Part shown: positions 24,030 to 33,238 of the stretch, piece by piece | How positions within the stretch are numbered: the first letter of the stretch is position 1 | Layout of the letters: each line of letters opens with the position of its first letter | NCBI GenBank assembly: GCA_016218915.1 | Contig: JACRCQ010000025.1 | Location: 109,097-173,096 of the forward strand | DNA from: Deltaproteobacteria bacterium | GTDB lineage: Bacteria > Myxococcota_A > Polyangia > Polyangiales > Polyangiaceae | Direction of reading: 5' to 3' | Length of the DNA stretch: 64,000 bases | Position numbers and translations under genes: made by a program | The notes under the pieces: generated by a model | Databases searched by the model: none | Told to the model about the DNA's origin: nothing | The model's input: only the letters and a program-made list of their open reading frames with translations

Positions 24030-25592
24030 TCACTTCTTGTACTCGATGGCCCCGATATCAGCATAGGGAATCGGGCCTATCCCTGAGTTCGCATGGGCCG
24101 GATCATCCCACCGCGGCGAGCCGAACAGATCCGTGTCAGGAGCGAACGTGCCGTCCGCTGCATCGATGCACGGCGAGCTCGCGGCCAGGCCATAGTCTCC
24201 GGCGCCCAGATTCGCCAACTTGGGATCGACGTTGAGATTCCCTTCCCCTGGCCAGCCGCTGAACACATCGCTGTAGCGCACGACGGCAGGCCCGGCTCCG
24301 GAGTAGTCCCACAAGGGGTGCACGCCGCCCGAGCTCCACAGGATGCAGTTGGTGATCTTCGGAACCGATGCGACGTTGTCGAACACGTCGGCACCATCGA
24401 GCTTCGCGGTGTTCATCGCAAAGGTGCAGCTCACGATGTCGGGGGAGGATTGGTGGTTGTAGATGCCGCCTCCATAAGCGAGAGTCGAAGCGTTCTTGCC
24501 GAATACCGAGTTGCTGATCCGGGTGGTCTTGGCTTGCTGCAGGTAGATCCCCCCACCACCGCTCTGGCTGTACTCCGCCCGATTCGACAGGAACACGCTT
24601 CCTTCGACCAGCAGGTCGGATTGGAGCGCATAGAGCCCGCCTCCGGTGCCGCTGACGTTGCTCGATACCATGCAGTGATCCAGCATCACCTTCGACTGCG
24701 TGACAAATACCCCTCCCCCGAAGTTGGCGAGGGAAGACTGGTTCCCCGTGATCGTCGTGTTGCGGATCACGAGCCCACCGGACTGGACGTACACACCCCC
24801 TCCGGCGTTCGTGGCGGTGTTGCCCTTGATCAGGCAGTTGGCAATCGTCATGCCGGTCACGTTCATGATGTACACACCAGCCGCGTTCGTGCCCGAGCCC
24901 TTGGTCACCGTGAACCCGTCCAGCAAGCTGTCCGCTGCCCCGATCACCACCGTCGTCGTCTGCTCGCCATCCAGCACCGTCTCGTCTTTGGACGTCAAGT
25001 CGCGCTGATCGATCCCGTCTTCGTCCCCCTTGAAGTGCCCGTACAGCTTCACCTCGGTCTGCATCTTCACCACCGCAGGCGCCATCACGTTCGAGCGTAC
25101 GTACACCCCCTTCGCGATCCACACCTGCGTGCCCGGCTTGGCAGCCGCCAGCGCGGCGTCGATCGTGACGAACGCATCGGTCCACGATGACCCGTCCTTC
25201 GCCCCTGTCGCCTTCGGGTCCACGAAGATCACCGAAGCGCACTGGCCGCCGTGACACGACTGCGGCGCGGTGCAGCTACCGCAGTCCATCGGGTTGCCGC
25301 AACCGTCGGTCCAGCTTCCGCACTCGTGCTTCATGTCGGCGCAGCTCACCGCAACGCACGTTTCCGGCTCCTCGGACGAATCCTCCTCCAAGAGATCCCC
25401 GCCCAGATCCAGGAGCACCGGCTCGTCGATCGGAGCCTCGTACTCCGCATCCTCACCCGCCTCTCCCGCGTCGCTCGGCGGGAAGATGGACGTCATCATC
25501 CCCATCGAGTTGAGCGAACACCCGAGCCACAGGACGGCCACGGCACCAAGTACCGAGAGCAGGGCGACGACGGCGCGGCTGGACGAGGGCAT
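24030..25592 (-). CDS. Lipoprotein with right-handed parallel beta-helix (polymorphic-membrane-protein-like)
   Basis: 520 residues. Signal MPSSSRAVVALLS... LWLGCSL (Cys about 25). An acidic linker is followed by a Cys-rich knot (CGSWTDGCGNPMDCGSC, about 90-115), then VDPKATGAKDGSSWTDAF, a common entry motif, and beta-helix coils with GGGVYV, GGGVFV, GGGLYA, GGGIYL and GGGIYN turns (about 260-420), ending with the choice-of-anchor style SPCIDAADG, PYADIGAIEY. Likely surface-exposed, adhesive or polysaccharide-binding. It ends in the gap carrying the heptamer repeats. Confidence 0.85.
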   Translation of the reverse strand: MPSSSRAVVALLSVLGAVAVLWLGCSLNSMGMMTSIFPPSDAGEAGEDAEYEAPIDEPVLLDLGGDLLEEDSSEEPETCVAVSCADMKHECGSWTDGCGNPMDCGSCTAPQSCHGGQCASVIFVDPKATGAKDGSSWTDAFVTIDAALAAAKPGTQVWIAKGVYVRSNVMAPAVVKMQTEVKLYGHFKGDEDGIDQRDLTSKDETVLDGEQTTTVVIGAADSLLDGFTVTKGSGTNAAGVYIMNVTGMTIANCLIKGNTATNAGGGVYVQSGGLVIRNTTITGNQSSLANFGGGVFVTQSKVMLDHCMVSSNVSGTGGGLYALQSDLLVEGSVFLSNRAEYSQSGGGGIYLQQAKTTRISNSVFGKNASTLAYGGGIYNHQSSPDIVSCTFAMNTAKLDGADVFDNVASVPKITNCILWSSGGVHPLWDYSGAGPAVVRYSDVFSGWPGEGNLNVDPKLANLGAGDYGLAASSPCIDAADGTFAPDTDLFGSPRWDDPAHANSGIGPIPYADIGAIEYKK

Positions 25593-25720
25593 GGAACGGC
25601 AGACTCGCGGCAGATTCTAGCACCACGCCACGGCGCCGGGACGCCATTCATCGTTGGGGCCGAGACGACGGCCTGCCGGCGCGGTAGCCGTATCATCCGA
25701 TCTTGGGTACGTTTGTGCTG

Positions 25721-27628
25721 ATGCGTACCTGCTTCGCCACCTGGAGCCTGCTCCTGTTGATGCCCGGCTGCTTCTCGGAAGGCTCATCCGCGAACGCGCC
25801 CTGGCATGCCCCGCTCGACGCGTCGGCGGAAGCTTCCGGCGATGCTGCGGGCGAGACCTCGGCGGATGCAGCTGGCCCCGGGGAGGGTGGGAAGCCGGAT
25901 GCGGACGGGTCAGTGTTCGACGCGCTCATCGAGGCCGGGCCGGCGCCTGTGATGGAGCATGTAACGGTCCGGGCCGGCGGCGTGTCGGCGCAGGCGTCGT
26001 ATCTCGATGCCTACGACAACGTGGCGGGCGGCAGCTGGTACCGCGACGACGACAACGAGACGGCGCTCCTGGCGTGGGGCGAGTCCTACGTCATGGCCTC
26101 GCTCGCCTCCATGTTCCGAGCCACCTCGGATCCCCTTTGGCTGGACCGTCTCGCGTTCCATGCGGACGGCGTTCTGGCCCAGCGCGACGATAAGAGGGGA
26201 GTGAAGGATTATCGAGGAGTCTCTGGCGCCTGCTGGCGCAACTTGAGCTACCAGCCCAACCAGGAGCCGTACTGCTACGCCGTGCACTCCGGGATGATCG
26301 CAGCGCCGCTCGTAGAGTTCGCTCTCCTCGTCCAGCAGCAGGGCCTCGACAAGGAGAAGGCCTACGACAACGCCACGTTCGGCGACAAGGCGTCGCAGTA
26401 CCTGGCCGCCGCAGAGCTGACAGCGGCGTACCACGACGACGAGTGGAACGACGCCGGCTACTACGTCTTCCGGGGTGACGCGACCTTCCTTACGCATGCA
26501 GGGAAGGATCAGCCGCTCAACCAGTCCAACGCCATGGGAAGGTTGCTTCTGCTCCTGCATGATGCGACTTCCAAGGCGGTCTACCTTTCGCGTGCGACCA
26601 AGCTCCTGCAGCGCTTCAAGGCGCAGATCACCACGGGATCGAGCGGTGAGTACCTCTGGAACTACTGGGGCGGCACCTATGCCAGCCCAGGGGAGGACAT
26701 CTCCCACGCTGCAATCAACGTGGACTTCGCGGTCATGGGTGCCAACCGCAGCGTCGTGTTCACAGATGCAGACGTGGAAGCGCTGTCGCTGACCTTCCTC
26801 GGGCCGGTGATCGTCGACGATGGGACCCTTTCGGACTTCGTGGGGGGCGGCTCGACCAACGGAGACTCGTATCGGCCGCAGATCGGGCGATGGCTATCGC
26901 TCGCAGCGAAACGCACAGGTGTGTACACCGCAGTGCGCGATCTGTACGAGCAGGACTACCCAGGCTCCAAGATCGGCTCCGGATCCCTGCTCCTGTCCTG
27001 GGCGCTTCTCGCAGAGTACGAGCCGCTCCACTCCGATGCGTTCTTCTACTCGGTCGACTGGTCGACCGCAGATGCCAATGGTTGGAGAGAGGCTACCGAC
27101 TACGGCGCGAACATCCTCACCACTCCCGCGGATGTTGCTCAAAGCAGCGTCATCGTACTGCCCGTCGACGTGCCTCGCCCGACCCGCGTCCAGCAATGGG
27201 ATGGAGCTGCCTATCACACGGTCGCGACGTGGCGTGCGACGTCCGGAGCCGTGCATCGATGGGTCCCCTACGAGCCCCGTTGGCCCTTCGTGTACTGGAA
27301 TTCCGGCATCCTCTTCCAATTCGACGATACCTTCGCGGCCGGCGATGGGATTCGTGTCCAGCTGGTCGATCCTCCGGAGCCGCTTGCGTTCGCGTCGACG
27401 CCACCCACCAGCGGGACGGTCGGGCAGCCAATCGCCTATGTCGCTGTCGGGACGGGGAAGGCCCCGCATGCGTTCACGCTGACGGACTTCCCGATTGGCG
27501 CGAGAATCGACGCAGCGGGAGGCCAGGTGACCTGGACGCCGCCGCATGCTGGCGACTTCCCGTTCACCGTGCGGCTGCGGAACGACTACGGCTTCGTGGA
27601 GCAGAAGTTCGTGGTCCACGTGCAGTAG
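25721..27628 (+). CDS. Lipoprotein with alpha/alpha-barrel (C5-epimerase/glycosidase-like) and Ig-like domain
   Basis: 635 residues from ATG 25,721 (TTG 25,703 is possible). MRTCFATWSLLLLMPGC is the lipoprotein signal, followed by an Ala/Ser/Asp spacer. The large domain (about 85-480) shows alpha/alpha-toroid features (GSWYRDDDNETALLAWGES, YCYAVHSGMIAAPLVEF, EDISHAAINVDFAV) seen in D-glucuronyl C5-epimerase-like and related glycan enzymes; the reaction is inferred. The last 80 residues form a putative Ig (He_PIG-like) domain (TPPTSGTVGQPIAY... GGQVTWTPP). Probably acts on surface polysaccharide. Confidence 0.7.
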   Translation: MRTCFATWSLLLLMPGCFSEGSSANAPWHAPLDASAEASGDAAGETSADAAGPGEGGKPDADGSVFDALIEAGPAPVMEHVTVRAGGVSAQASYLDAYDNVAGGSWYRDDDNETALLAWGESYVMASLASMFRATSDPLWLDRLAFHADGVLAQRDDKRGVKDYRGVSGACWRNLSYQPNQEPYCYAVHSGMIAAPLVEFALLVQQQGLDKEKAYDNATFGDKASQYLAAAELTAAYHDDEWNDAGYYVFRGDATFLTHAGKDQPLNQSNAMGRLLLLLHDATSKAVYLSRATKLLQRFKAQITTGSSGEYLWNYWGGTYASPGEDISHAAINVDFAVMGANRSVVFTDADVEALSLTFLGPVIVDDGTLSDFVGGGSTNGDSYRPQIGRWLSLAAKRTGVYTAVRDLYEQDYPGSKIGSGSLLLSWALLAEYEPLHSDAFFYSVDWSTADANGWREATDYGANILTTPADVAQSSVIVLPVDVPRPTRVQQWDGAAYHTVATWRATSGAVHRWVPYEPRWPFVYWNSGILFQFDDTFAAGDGIRVQLVDPPEPLAFASTPPTSGTVGQPIAYVAVGTGKAPHAFTLTDFPIGARIDAAGGQVTWTPPHAGDFPFTVRLRNDYGFVEQKFVVHVQ

Positions 27629-27641
27629 CGCCCATGGGCGA

Positions 27642-28361
27642 TCACGTCGGCGAGGTCCAGTCGCTGCGAGCGGGACGCAGGACCAGCTCATGGGTCCAGG
27701 AGCTCGGAAGCTGGGCTGCGAGGTATTCGCAGGCGCGGGCGATCTCCAGGGGATCGACCAGGCGCTGGGGGTCGAGCCCGCGGGCGAGGGTGCGCTCGCT
27801 CGCGATGCCGCCATCGATGACCACGTACGCTGCGTGCACGCCTGCTGCCCGCCACTCGCGCGCCGCTACCTGCACGAGGGCGCGTAGGCCGTGCTGAATC
27901 GCTCCCAGCCCTGCGAAACCCTCTTTGGTGCGAACGCCCGAGGAGGTACCCATCTGCAGGAAGGTGCCCTTGTTTCGTTCGAGCATGCCTGGACCCACGA
28001 CCTGCAGCAGGTTCCAGGTGCCGCGAATCATGGTGGCATAGCTGCGATCAAGCTCTTCCGCGTCGATCTCGAGCAGCGGCTTGCTTCCGAATCGCACGCC
28101 CGCGGTCTGCGCGGCGATGCAGAGGTCGATGGCCTCGCGGCGGAGCGGCTCGAGTGAATCGGGAAGGGTGAGATCGCATGGAAAGGCGACGGCCTCGCCG
28201 CCTGCAGCGGTGACGGCGCTGCAAAGCGCGGAGACGTCGGCTTCGGTCCTTGCAGCGCACAGCACGCGCCATCCTTTTCTTGCGAAGTGCAGGGCAAGGG
28301 TCTGCCCGAGTCCACGAACGCCTGCGACGAGGAGGGTTTCTGGCATGGCTTGCTCGTCCAT
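27642..28361 (-). CDS. SDR-fold protein lacking the catalytic Tyr-Lys pair
   Basis: 239 residues from ATG 28,361 (28,346 also possible). Rossmann start LLVAGVRGLGQTLALHFA with cofactor-loop AARTEAD, and catalytic-type Ser in MGTSSG. Where active short-chain dehydrogenases have YxxxK, this protein reads GLGAIQHGLRAL, so Tyr and Lys are replaced by Leu and Gln. The C-terminal dimerisation segment is normal (DPLEIARACEYLA). It is probably a non-catalytic or altered-function SDR. It ends 13 bp from the convergent epimerase-like gene and lies downstream of the Cys-rich lipoprotein operon end at 28,393. Confidence 0.75.
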   Translation of the reverse strand: MDEQAMPETLLVAGVRGLGQTLALHFARKGWRVLCAARTEADVSALCSAVTAAGGEAVAFPCDLTLPDSLEPLRREAIDLCIAAQTAGVRFGSKPLLEIDAEELDRSYATMIRGTWNLLQVVGPGMLERNKGTFLQMGTSSGVRTKEGFAGLGAIQHGLRALVQVAAREWRAAGVHAAYVVIDGGIASERTLARGLDPQRLVDPLEIARACEYLAAQLPSSWTHELVLRPARSDWTSPT

Positions 28362-28392
28362 GGAGTCGCCCTGGGTGAAAGGCAAGGGAGCT

Positions 28393-29652
28393 CTACGGCA
28401 CCGGGCTCTTGCAGCAGATCTTCTTGCCCTGGCTTCCAGTGATCTGGCCGTTCGCAGAGCTGCTCGAGCCGGACGCGCAGCTCGGCGCATTGGGAAGCCA
28501 CAGCGAGCTCAATGCACCCACCTGCTCACAAGTGCCGAGGACGGTGTGGGACAGCGGATTCAGACAGGCGGTATCGTTGAAGGCGAGCGGCTCACCGACA
28601 GTACCGCCATCGGCCAGGCAGGTTGCGGCGCCGCACGTCGCCATGGAATTGCATCGGTTGTCCACCACGCTCTGGTAGAACACATAGGCGTTTCCGTAGC
28701 CAATCGGACATTGCGCCATGGTGTTATTCGAGAAGACGCAGTTGGCAGAGTCCTCTACGCAAGCGCCGCCGGAGCCGTTGCAGGCAGTGGAGGCCACCGT
28801 GCAGCTCTTGCGTGCGTCGGGCATGGCGGGGTTGGGAATCACGTCCGAGACGTCGCAGGTCGGCGAGTAGTGCGCGTTGACCTTGCAGAACTGGATGGCG
28901 CCGCCCCCGACTTGGGTGCACTGGTGCGAGTAGACGAAGGTGGTAGTCGAGGTCGTGGTGCAGTTGGTGCTCGTGCTGCACTCCACCTGCTCTGAGCAGA
29001 ACGAATCGTGCGGAATGCAGCTCCAGGAGCATGTCGAACCGGTCGTGTTGATCTGCGTGATCGTATCCGCGTTCCAGAGCTGAACCGAGGCCTTCGTGCA
29101 CTGAAGACCCGAGACAGTCACAGTGCCGTTGTCGCCCCACGTACCGGGATCCACTGCGACGTCGCAATGGCTTCCAGCCGAGCAGGTGCCCACAGTGCCA
29201 CCTGTGCCCGCTGTGCCTGCAGCTCCGCCGGTCCCTGCGGTGCCTGCAGCTCCGCCCGTGCCTGCGGTGCCTGCAGCTCCGCCCGTGCCTGCGGTGCCCG
29301 CTACGCCCGCTGTCCCCGCTGCGGCTCCCCCGTTCCCTGCGGTGCCTGCGGTTCCTGCGGCACCGCCGGTGCCTGCAGAGCCCGCAATTCCTCCTGCGCC
29401 CGAGCCACCTGCGGTTCCTGCGCCGCCGGACTTGCCCGCAGTGCCCCCTTTGCCGCTCGCCCCCGCTTGTCCGCTGCTCCCCCCGCTGCCTGCCTTGCCT
29501 CCAGCAGCCGTGTCCACAGATGCGTCGCCAGCTCCCCCGCCCTGCCCCAGCGCGGGCTCATCCTGGTAATCGTCGAAGTTGACGAACAGGCCGCATCCGG
29601 AGCCGAGCAGCACACACGCCGCGAGCGTGATCGAGCTTGGACGAATCCGCAT
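28393..29652 (-). CDS. Gly/Ala-spacer Cys-rich lipoprotein (paralogue type of 7383-8711)
   Basis: 419 residues from ATG 29,652 with AGGAG 7 bp upstream; its A is also the last base of the upstream gene's stop (TGATG), implying coupling. Signal SITLAACVLLGSGCGL. A collagen-like Gly/Ala/Thr spacer (TGGAAGTAG units, about 45-170) is followed by a Cys-rich domain with many Thr (STNCTTTSTTTFVYSHQC). Last gene of a kinase-TPR/PEGA-lipoprotein operon. A surface role is inferred. Confidence 0.75.
   Translation of the reverse strand: MRIRPSSITLAACVLLGSGCGLFVNFDDYQDEPALGQGGGAGDASVDTAAGGKAGSGGSSGQAGASGKGGTAGKSGGAGTAGGSGAGGIAGSAGTGGAAGTAGTAGNGGAAAGTAGVAGTAGTGGAAGTAGTGGAAGTAGTGGAAGTAGTGGTVGTCSAGSHCDVAVDPGTWGDNGTVTVSGLQCTKASVQLWNADTITQINTTGSTCSWSCIPHDSFCSEQVECSTSTNCTTTSTTTFVYSHQCTQVGGGAIQFCKVNAHYSPTCDVSDVIPNPAMPDARKSCTVASTACNGSGGACVEDSANCVFSNNTMAQCPIGYGNAYVFYQSVVDNRCNSMATCGAATCLADGGTVGEPLAFNDTACLNPLSHTVLGTCEQVGALSSLWLPNAPSCASGSSSSANGQITGSQGKKICCKSPVP
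29214..29294. repeat. Three 27-bp tandem units coding for the Gly/Ala/Thr spacer
   Basis: Three consecutive 27-bp units beginning TGCCTGCAGCTCCGCC. Units two and three are identical; unit one differs at two positions. The length is a multiple of three, so copy changes would keep the lipoprotein frame. Confidence 0.85.
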
Positions 29653-30596
29653 CAGAATCTCCTGTCCAGCGTCAGGGCCATCCCGCCTGGGATCCACGCG
29701 GGGGCGATCGCTGTGCTCGGCGCGGGATGCGGGCTCGAGTTGGTGAGCAGCAGGTAGGTGGCCACGCCGGCACCCACGATCCCCACGCCCCATCCGATGT
29801 AGTTGACGGTGATGAGGGGATGGGTGCTGTCAATCGCGTCGCGTCCTGCAGCGTTGCACACCTTGTTTGGACAATTGTCATCTGCGGTGGACTTCTTGGA
29901 GAGGATCATTGCGCCCGTGACCGCTGCGGTGATCAACCCGGCAGCACCGATTCCACCTGCAGTCCAGGTCGCGATCTTGCGCCCCTGCGGCGTGGACTGC
30001 TCAGGCGTCGCGGTAGGCGCAGCGTCAGGAACCCGCTCGGCCCCAAGCACGACATCCTGCTGCTCGCTCTCCCGCACCAGGACGGCATGCCGCTGCTCAG
30101 GACTCCCGGGGATCGACAGGACGACTTCGTGGGATCCCGGATTGACCGGGATCGTGGTCTCGAGCGACCCCGCTGACACTGACGTGCCGTCCAACGTGAC
30201 CTTCGCAGAAGGTGGAATCCGGGGCGCCATGCGGAGCCTGATGCGCGGCACGCGCGGCTCGATGCTGCGGAGGTGCTCTGCGGCCACCGCGACGCGATCG
30301 TCGGAGGCCGGGAGCATGGAGGAGCCTTCCTTCCAGTGTGCGAGCGCATCCGCCAGCTTGCCCGCCGTCTCTTCGCATTGCGCGAGATTGAGCAAGGCGC
30401 TCGCTCGCTTGCCCAGCCGGAAGCTCTCCCGGAACTTGTCGCACGCAACGGTCGTATCTCCGCGCGCCAGCGCTTCCCTCCCCTCGGTGAAGAGCGTAGC
30501 TGCACGCTTCTCGTCCGAATCCTGGGCGATCGCGTGCCCCGCGGCGAGCACGCCACAGGCCAACACCAGCACCGGGAGGAGCCTAGTACTTGTCAA
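29652..30596 (-). CDS. TPR/PEGA-like membrane protein paired with a kinase
   Basis: 314 residues from TTG 30,596, 14 bp inside the kinase 3' end; other starts are possible. Signal MTSTRLLPVLVLACGVLAAG. TPR-like helices (RAATLFTEGREALARGDTTVACDKF) at about 30-110, a PEGA-like beta segment (SAKVTLDGTSVSAGSLETTIPVNPGSHEV), and two transmembrane helices near 215-235 and 275-295. This architecture is recurrently encoded beside Ser/Thr kinases in Polyangiales, as again at 39,043. A role as kinase substrate or membrane partner is inferred. Confidence 0.8.
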   Translation of the reverse strand: MTSTRLLPVLVLACGVLAAGHAIAQDSDEKRAATLFTEGREALARGDTTVACDKFRESFRLGKRASALLNLAQCEETAGKLADALAHWKEGSSMLPASDDRVAVAAEHLRSIEPRVPRIRLRMAPRIPPSAKVTLDGTSVSAGSLETTIPVNPGSHEVVLSIPGSPEQRHAVLVRESEQQDVVLGAERVPDAAPTATPEQSTPQGRKIATWTAGGIGAAGLITAAVTGAMILSKKSTADDNCPNKVCNAAGRDAIDSTHPLITVNYIGWGVGIVGAGVATYLLLTNSSPHPAPSTAIAPAWIPGGMALTLDRRF

Positions 30597-32127
30597 GAGG
30601 ATCCCTTGTCTTCGCTGGGGGAGGAGCGATCGGGCCTGGCTTCGGCGGGACGTGGCGGTCCGTCGTCTTGCTCGGCGCAGCCTTCGCCGTAGATGAGCCC
30701 GATGGCGAGGTCGGAGTCTTCACCCCGGGATCCGTCGCGGCAGCGGGCGCACCGGCATCGACGTTCGCTTCCGCATCCTGGGTCGGTGTCGGCAGCGCTG
30801 CTGCGGACGAAGAAGACAAGGGCGAGACCGGCGCAGGTTCGCTCTGCTTGCCAAGTAAGAGCACCGCGATGACAACCAGGCCTGCAGCGCAGGATGCGCC
30901 AATGCCGACCGCGACCAAGACTCGTCGGGACAGCGCGCCGCGACGCAACGTCGGCGGCTCCCGATCGCTGGAAACCGGGGAAGCGGTCTGGGCGCCGCCC
31001 ACAGGCACCACAGGGACTTCTGGTGGAGGAGCCCAGCGTGCGATCGGCGCGACAGGGGCCACATCCTGTGGCCTCGCTGGCCGAACAGCATGGGGCTCCA
31101 ACGTATCGAGGGCCAAAGGCGTGACCGACCCGATCGCATGAGGCTCTGGGGTTCGATTGTCGAACGAGACGACGGTGGGCGGATCCACTGGCACCGAAGG
31201 GTAGGCGGCGAATGACACGGCGGCGGGCGGCGTGATGGCTGCTACGGCGGCGGGCCCAGCCCGCAAGGCCTGCCTGAATTCACGAGCCGTCTGCCAGCGA
31301 TCCTTTGGTTCGAAGCACAGCGCCCGGTCGATCACCGCGGCCAGCCAATCAGGGATGTCCGGGCGCACGGTCCGTATCGGCGCCACTGGCTGCGTCATGG
31401 CTGCCAGGAGCAGCTTGTTGACCGTGTTCGCCTCGTGCACCATGCGATTGGTCAGCAGGTTCCACAAGGTCGCGCCTGCAGCCCATAGATCCGTGCGCGC
31501 GTCGACCTGATCCCAGTTCCCCAACGCCTGCTCGGGCGGCATGAACGCCGGCGTTCCCATCGACGTCCCGGTCCGCGTGCGGTGCGTGCTCTCCGCACCT
31601 TCTCGAAGCCGCGCGATCCCGAAGTCCAGGACCTTGACCTGCCCGCTGCGCGTCAGGAACAGGTTGTCCGGCTTGAGATCCCTGTGGACGATCCCCTTGT
31701 CGTGCGCAGCTTCCAGCACCTCCAGGAGGCTGTCGACGATTCTCACCGCTGCCTGCACTTCGAAGCGCCCGTCAGGTTGGGCCGATCGAGCCGACTCGAG
31801 GCTGGTACCTTCCAGCAGCTCCATCACCAGGAAGACCGAACCGTCCTCGGTTACATCGTCGTCCAGTACCTTGACTGCGCCTGGATGGTCGACCTTGTTG
31901 GCAACATACCCTTCGCGCAGGAATCTCGAGCGTCCCTCCGAATCGAACGCCAGCTCCGCGTGCAACAGCTTCACAGCACCACGCAGCCCGTTTCGATGGG
32001 TCGCTGCGTAGACCGAAGCCATTCCACCGACACCCAGCAGCTTTTCGAGCTGCCACTTGCCCCGCAAGACAGACCCCACGCGAGCGAGCGCACGCTGCGT
32101 CGTGACATCCGGTGCTGCGTCAGGCAT
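30583..32127 (-). CDS. Ser/Thr protein kinase with single transmembrane helix
   Basis: 514 residues from ATG 32,127 (ATG 32,151 would add 8). Kinase domain about 25-290: Gly loop LGVGGMASVY, Lys53, HRDLKPDN (148-155), DFG (168-170), PEQ. A Pro-rich linker (about 300-395) leads to a transmembrane helix near 405-430, and a Ser/Ala/Pro/Lys-rich exterior tail. No sensor domain is recognised outside. Operon with the TPR/PEGA-like and Cys-rich lipoprotein genes downstream. Confidence 0.92.
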   Translation of the reverse strand: MPDAAPDVTTQRALARVGSVLRGKWQLEKLLGVGGMASVYAATHRNGLRGAVKLLHAELAFDSEGRSRFLREGYVANKVDHPGAVKVLDDDVTEDGSVFLVMELLEGTSLESARSAQPDGRFEVQAAVRIVDSLLEVLEAAHDKGIVHRDLKPDNLFLTRSGQVKVLDFGIARLREGAESTHRTRTGTSMGTPAFMPPEQALGNWDQVDARTDLWAAGATLWNLLTNRMVHEANTVNKLLLAAMTQPVAPIRTVRPDIPDWLAAVIDRALCFEPKDRWQTAREFRQALRAGPAAVAAITPPAAVSFAAYPSVPVDPPTVVSFDNRTPEPHAIGSVTPLALDTLEPHAVRPARPQDVAPVAPIARWAPPPEVPVVPVGGAQTASPVSSDREPPTLRRGALSRRVLVAVGIGASCAAGLVVIAVLLLGKQSEPAPVSPLSSSSAAALPTPTQDAEANVDAGAPAAATDPGVKTPTSPSGSSTAKAAPSKTTDRHVPPKPGPIAPPPAKTRDPLDKY

Positions 32128-32219
32128 CCGCGGATGATAGCGCACGACCATCTCCGTGGGAAACCCCTCAGGCCCCGAACTTTCCAGTGCTTCCGGGATC
32201 GTAGGTCGTGCGGTCTGGG

Positions 32220-33122
32220 CTATCTTCCCATGCGAATCACGCCCCGCACGATCCGCGCGACCCCATAGGCGATGGCTCCGGTCGTGATCACGAACTTCCC
32301 GCCCCCTGAAGCCAGGGAGTAGGAAGCGAGAGTCGCCACGCCTCCACCCACGAGCCAAGCTGCTCCCACGACCAGATCCCGCTGCGGACCGGGTTGTGCA
32401 CGCTCTGGGGCGGGTTGGGATAGGGCGCTCGTGGACGCCCCATCGGCTCGAACGGCCGCGCGCAGCCCCAGCAGCATGGTCACGCCGCAAGCAACCGCAA
32501 CTGCGAACCGCGTCCACGCAATCGTTTCCGCGACCCAGGGCGGCTCGAGGAAGAGCGCCCGGTAGGTCTCGAAGGGCAGCACGTGCAGAAGGGTGAACAA
32601 CGTGCTCACCGAGCGCAAGGACAGGTAGGCGATGGTCAGAGCCCTGGAAAGCTCACGCCCCGCGAGCGCGGCCAGCACCAGCCAGAACAGGACGTCAAAG
32701 ACCAGAGGCGCTGCAACCGTGATCAGGAACAGCGGAACCCGCAGGGGGCCCGAGAAGAGGGCGGCGACCGCATCAAGATTCCACAGGCTGCTTGCTGCGA
32801 AGACCAGCCCGAATCCTACGTTGATACCTGCCATCACCACCGCGACCCAGGCCATCCCGGCGGCACGGTGACGCCCTAGCGTTCGGGCAAGAACGAGTGT
32901 GAGCACGAACGACACGACGGCCAACAGGCCCCAGCCGGCGTTCGCGACGCGATCATAGGTCTCGTAGAATCGGGTATCGTTTCGCCCCGCAAGTGCTGGC
33001 CAGAGCAGGACGAAAGCGCGCAAGGCGAGCATCCACGCGAGCTCGATGGAGCAGAACACGAGCAGAATCTTCAGAATGCCCTTGCAGGACGGCGAAGCTT
33101 GCTGGGCATCCTCTGCGAGCAT
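32220..33122 (-). CDS. Polytopic membrane protein of unknown function
   Basis: 300 residues from ATG 33,122. About eight hydrophobic segments (for example LLVFCSIELAWMLALRAF, GWGLLAVVSFVLTLVLA, LITVAAPLVFDVLFWLVLA), most in the first 220 residues. The last two carry ASYSLASGGGKFVITTGAIAYG, a motif found in uncharacterised bacterial membrane proteins. No transport motif visible. It lies 93 bp upstream of the kinase operon on the same strand. Confidence 0.7.
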   Translation of the reverse strand: MLAEDAQQASPSCKGILKILLVFCSIELAWMLALRAFVLLWPALAGRNDTRFYETYDRVANAGWGLLAVVSFVLTLVLARTLGRHRAAGMAWVAVVMAGINVGFGLVFAASSLWNLDAVAALFSGPLRVPLFLITVAAPLVFDVLFWLVLAALAGRELSRALTIAYLSLRSVSTLFTLLHVLPFETYRALFLEPPWVAETIAWTRFAVAVACGVTMLLGLRAAVRADGASTSALSQPAPERAQPGPQRDLVVGAAWLVGGGVATLASYSLASGGGKFVITTGAIAYGVARIVRGVIRMGR

Positions 33123-33238
33123 GGCGCGGATGCTACAACGATCGCGTGCTCCTCGCAGCCCTTGTGTTCCTGGAGGCAATTGCTTTGCTGTCGCCGCGCG
33201 CAACGTCGAGGCGTATGATGTCTGTCGAGGAGAGAAAC

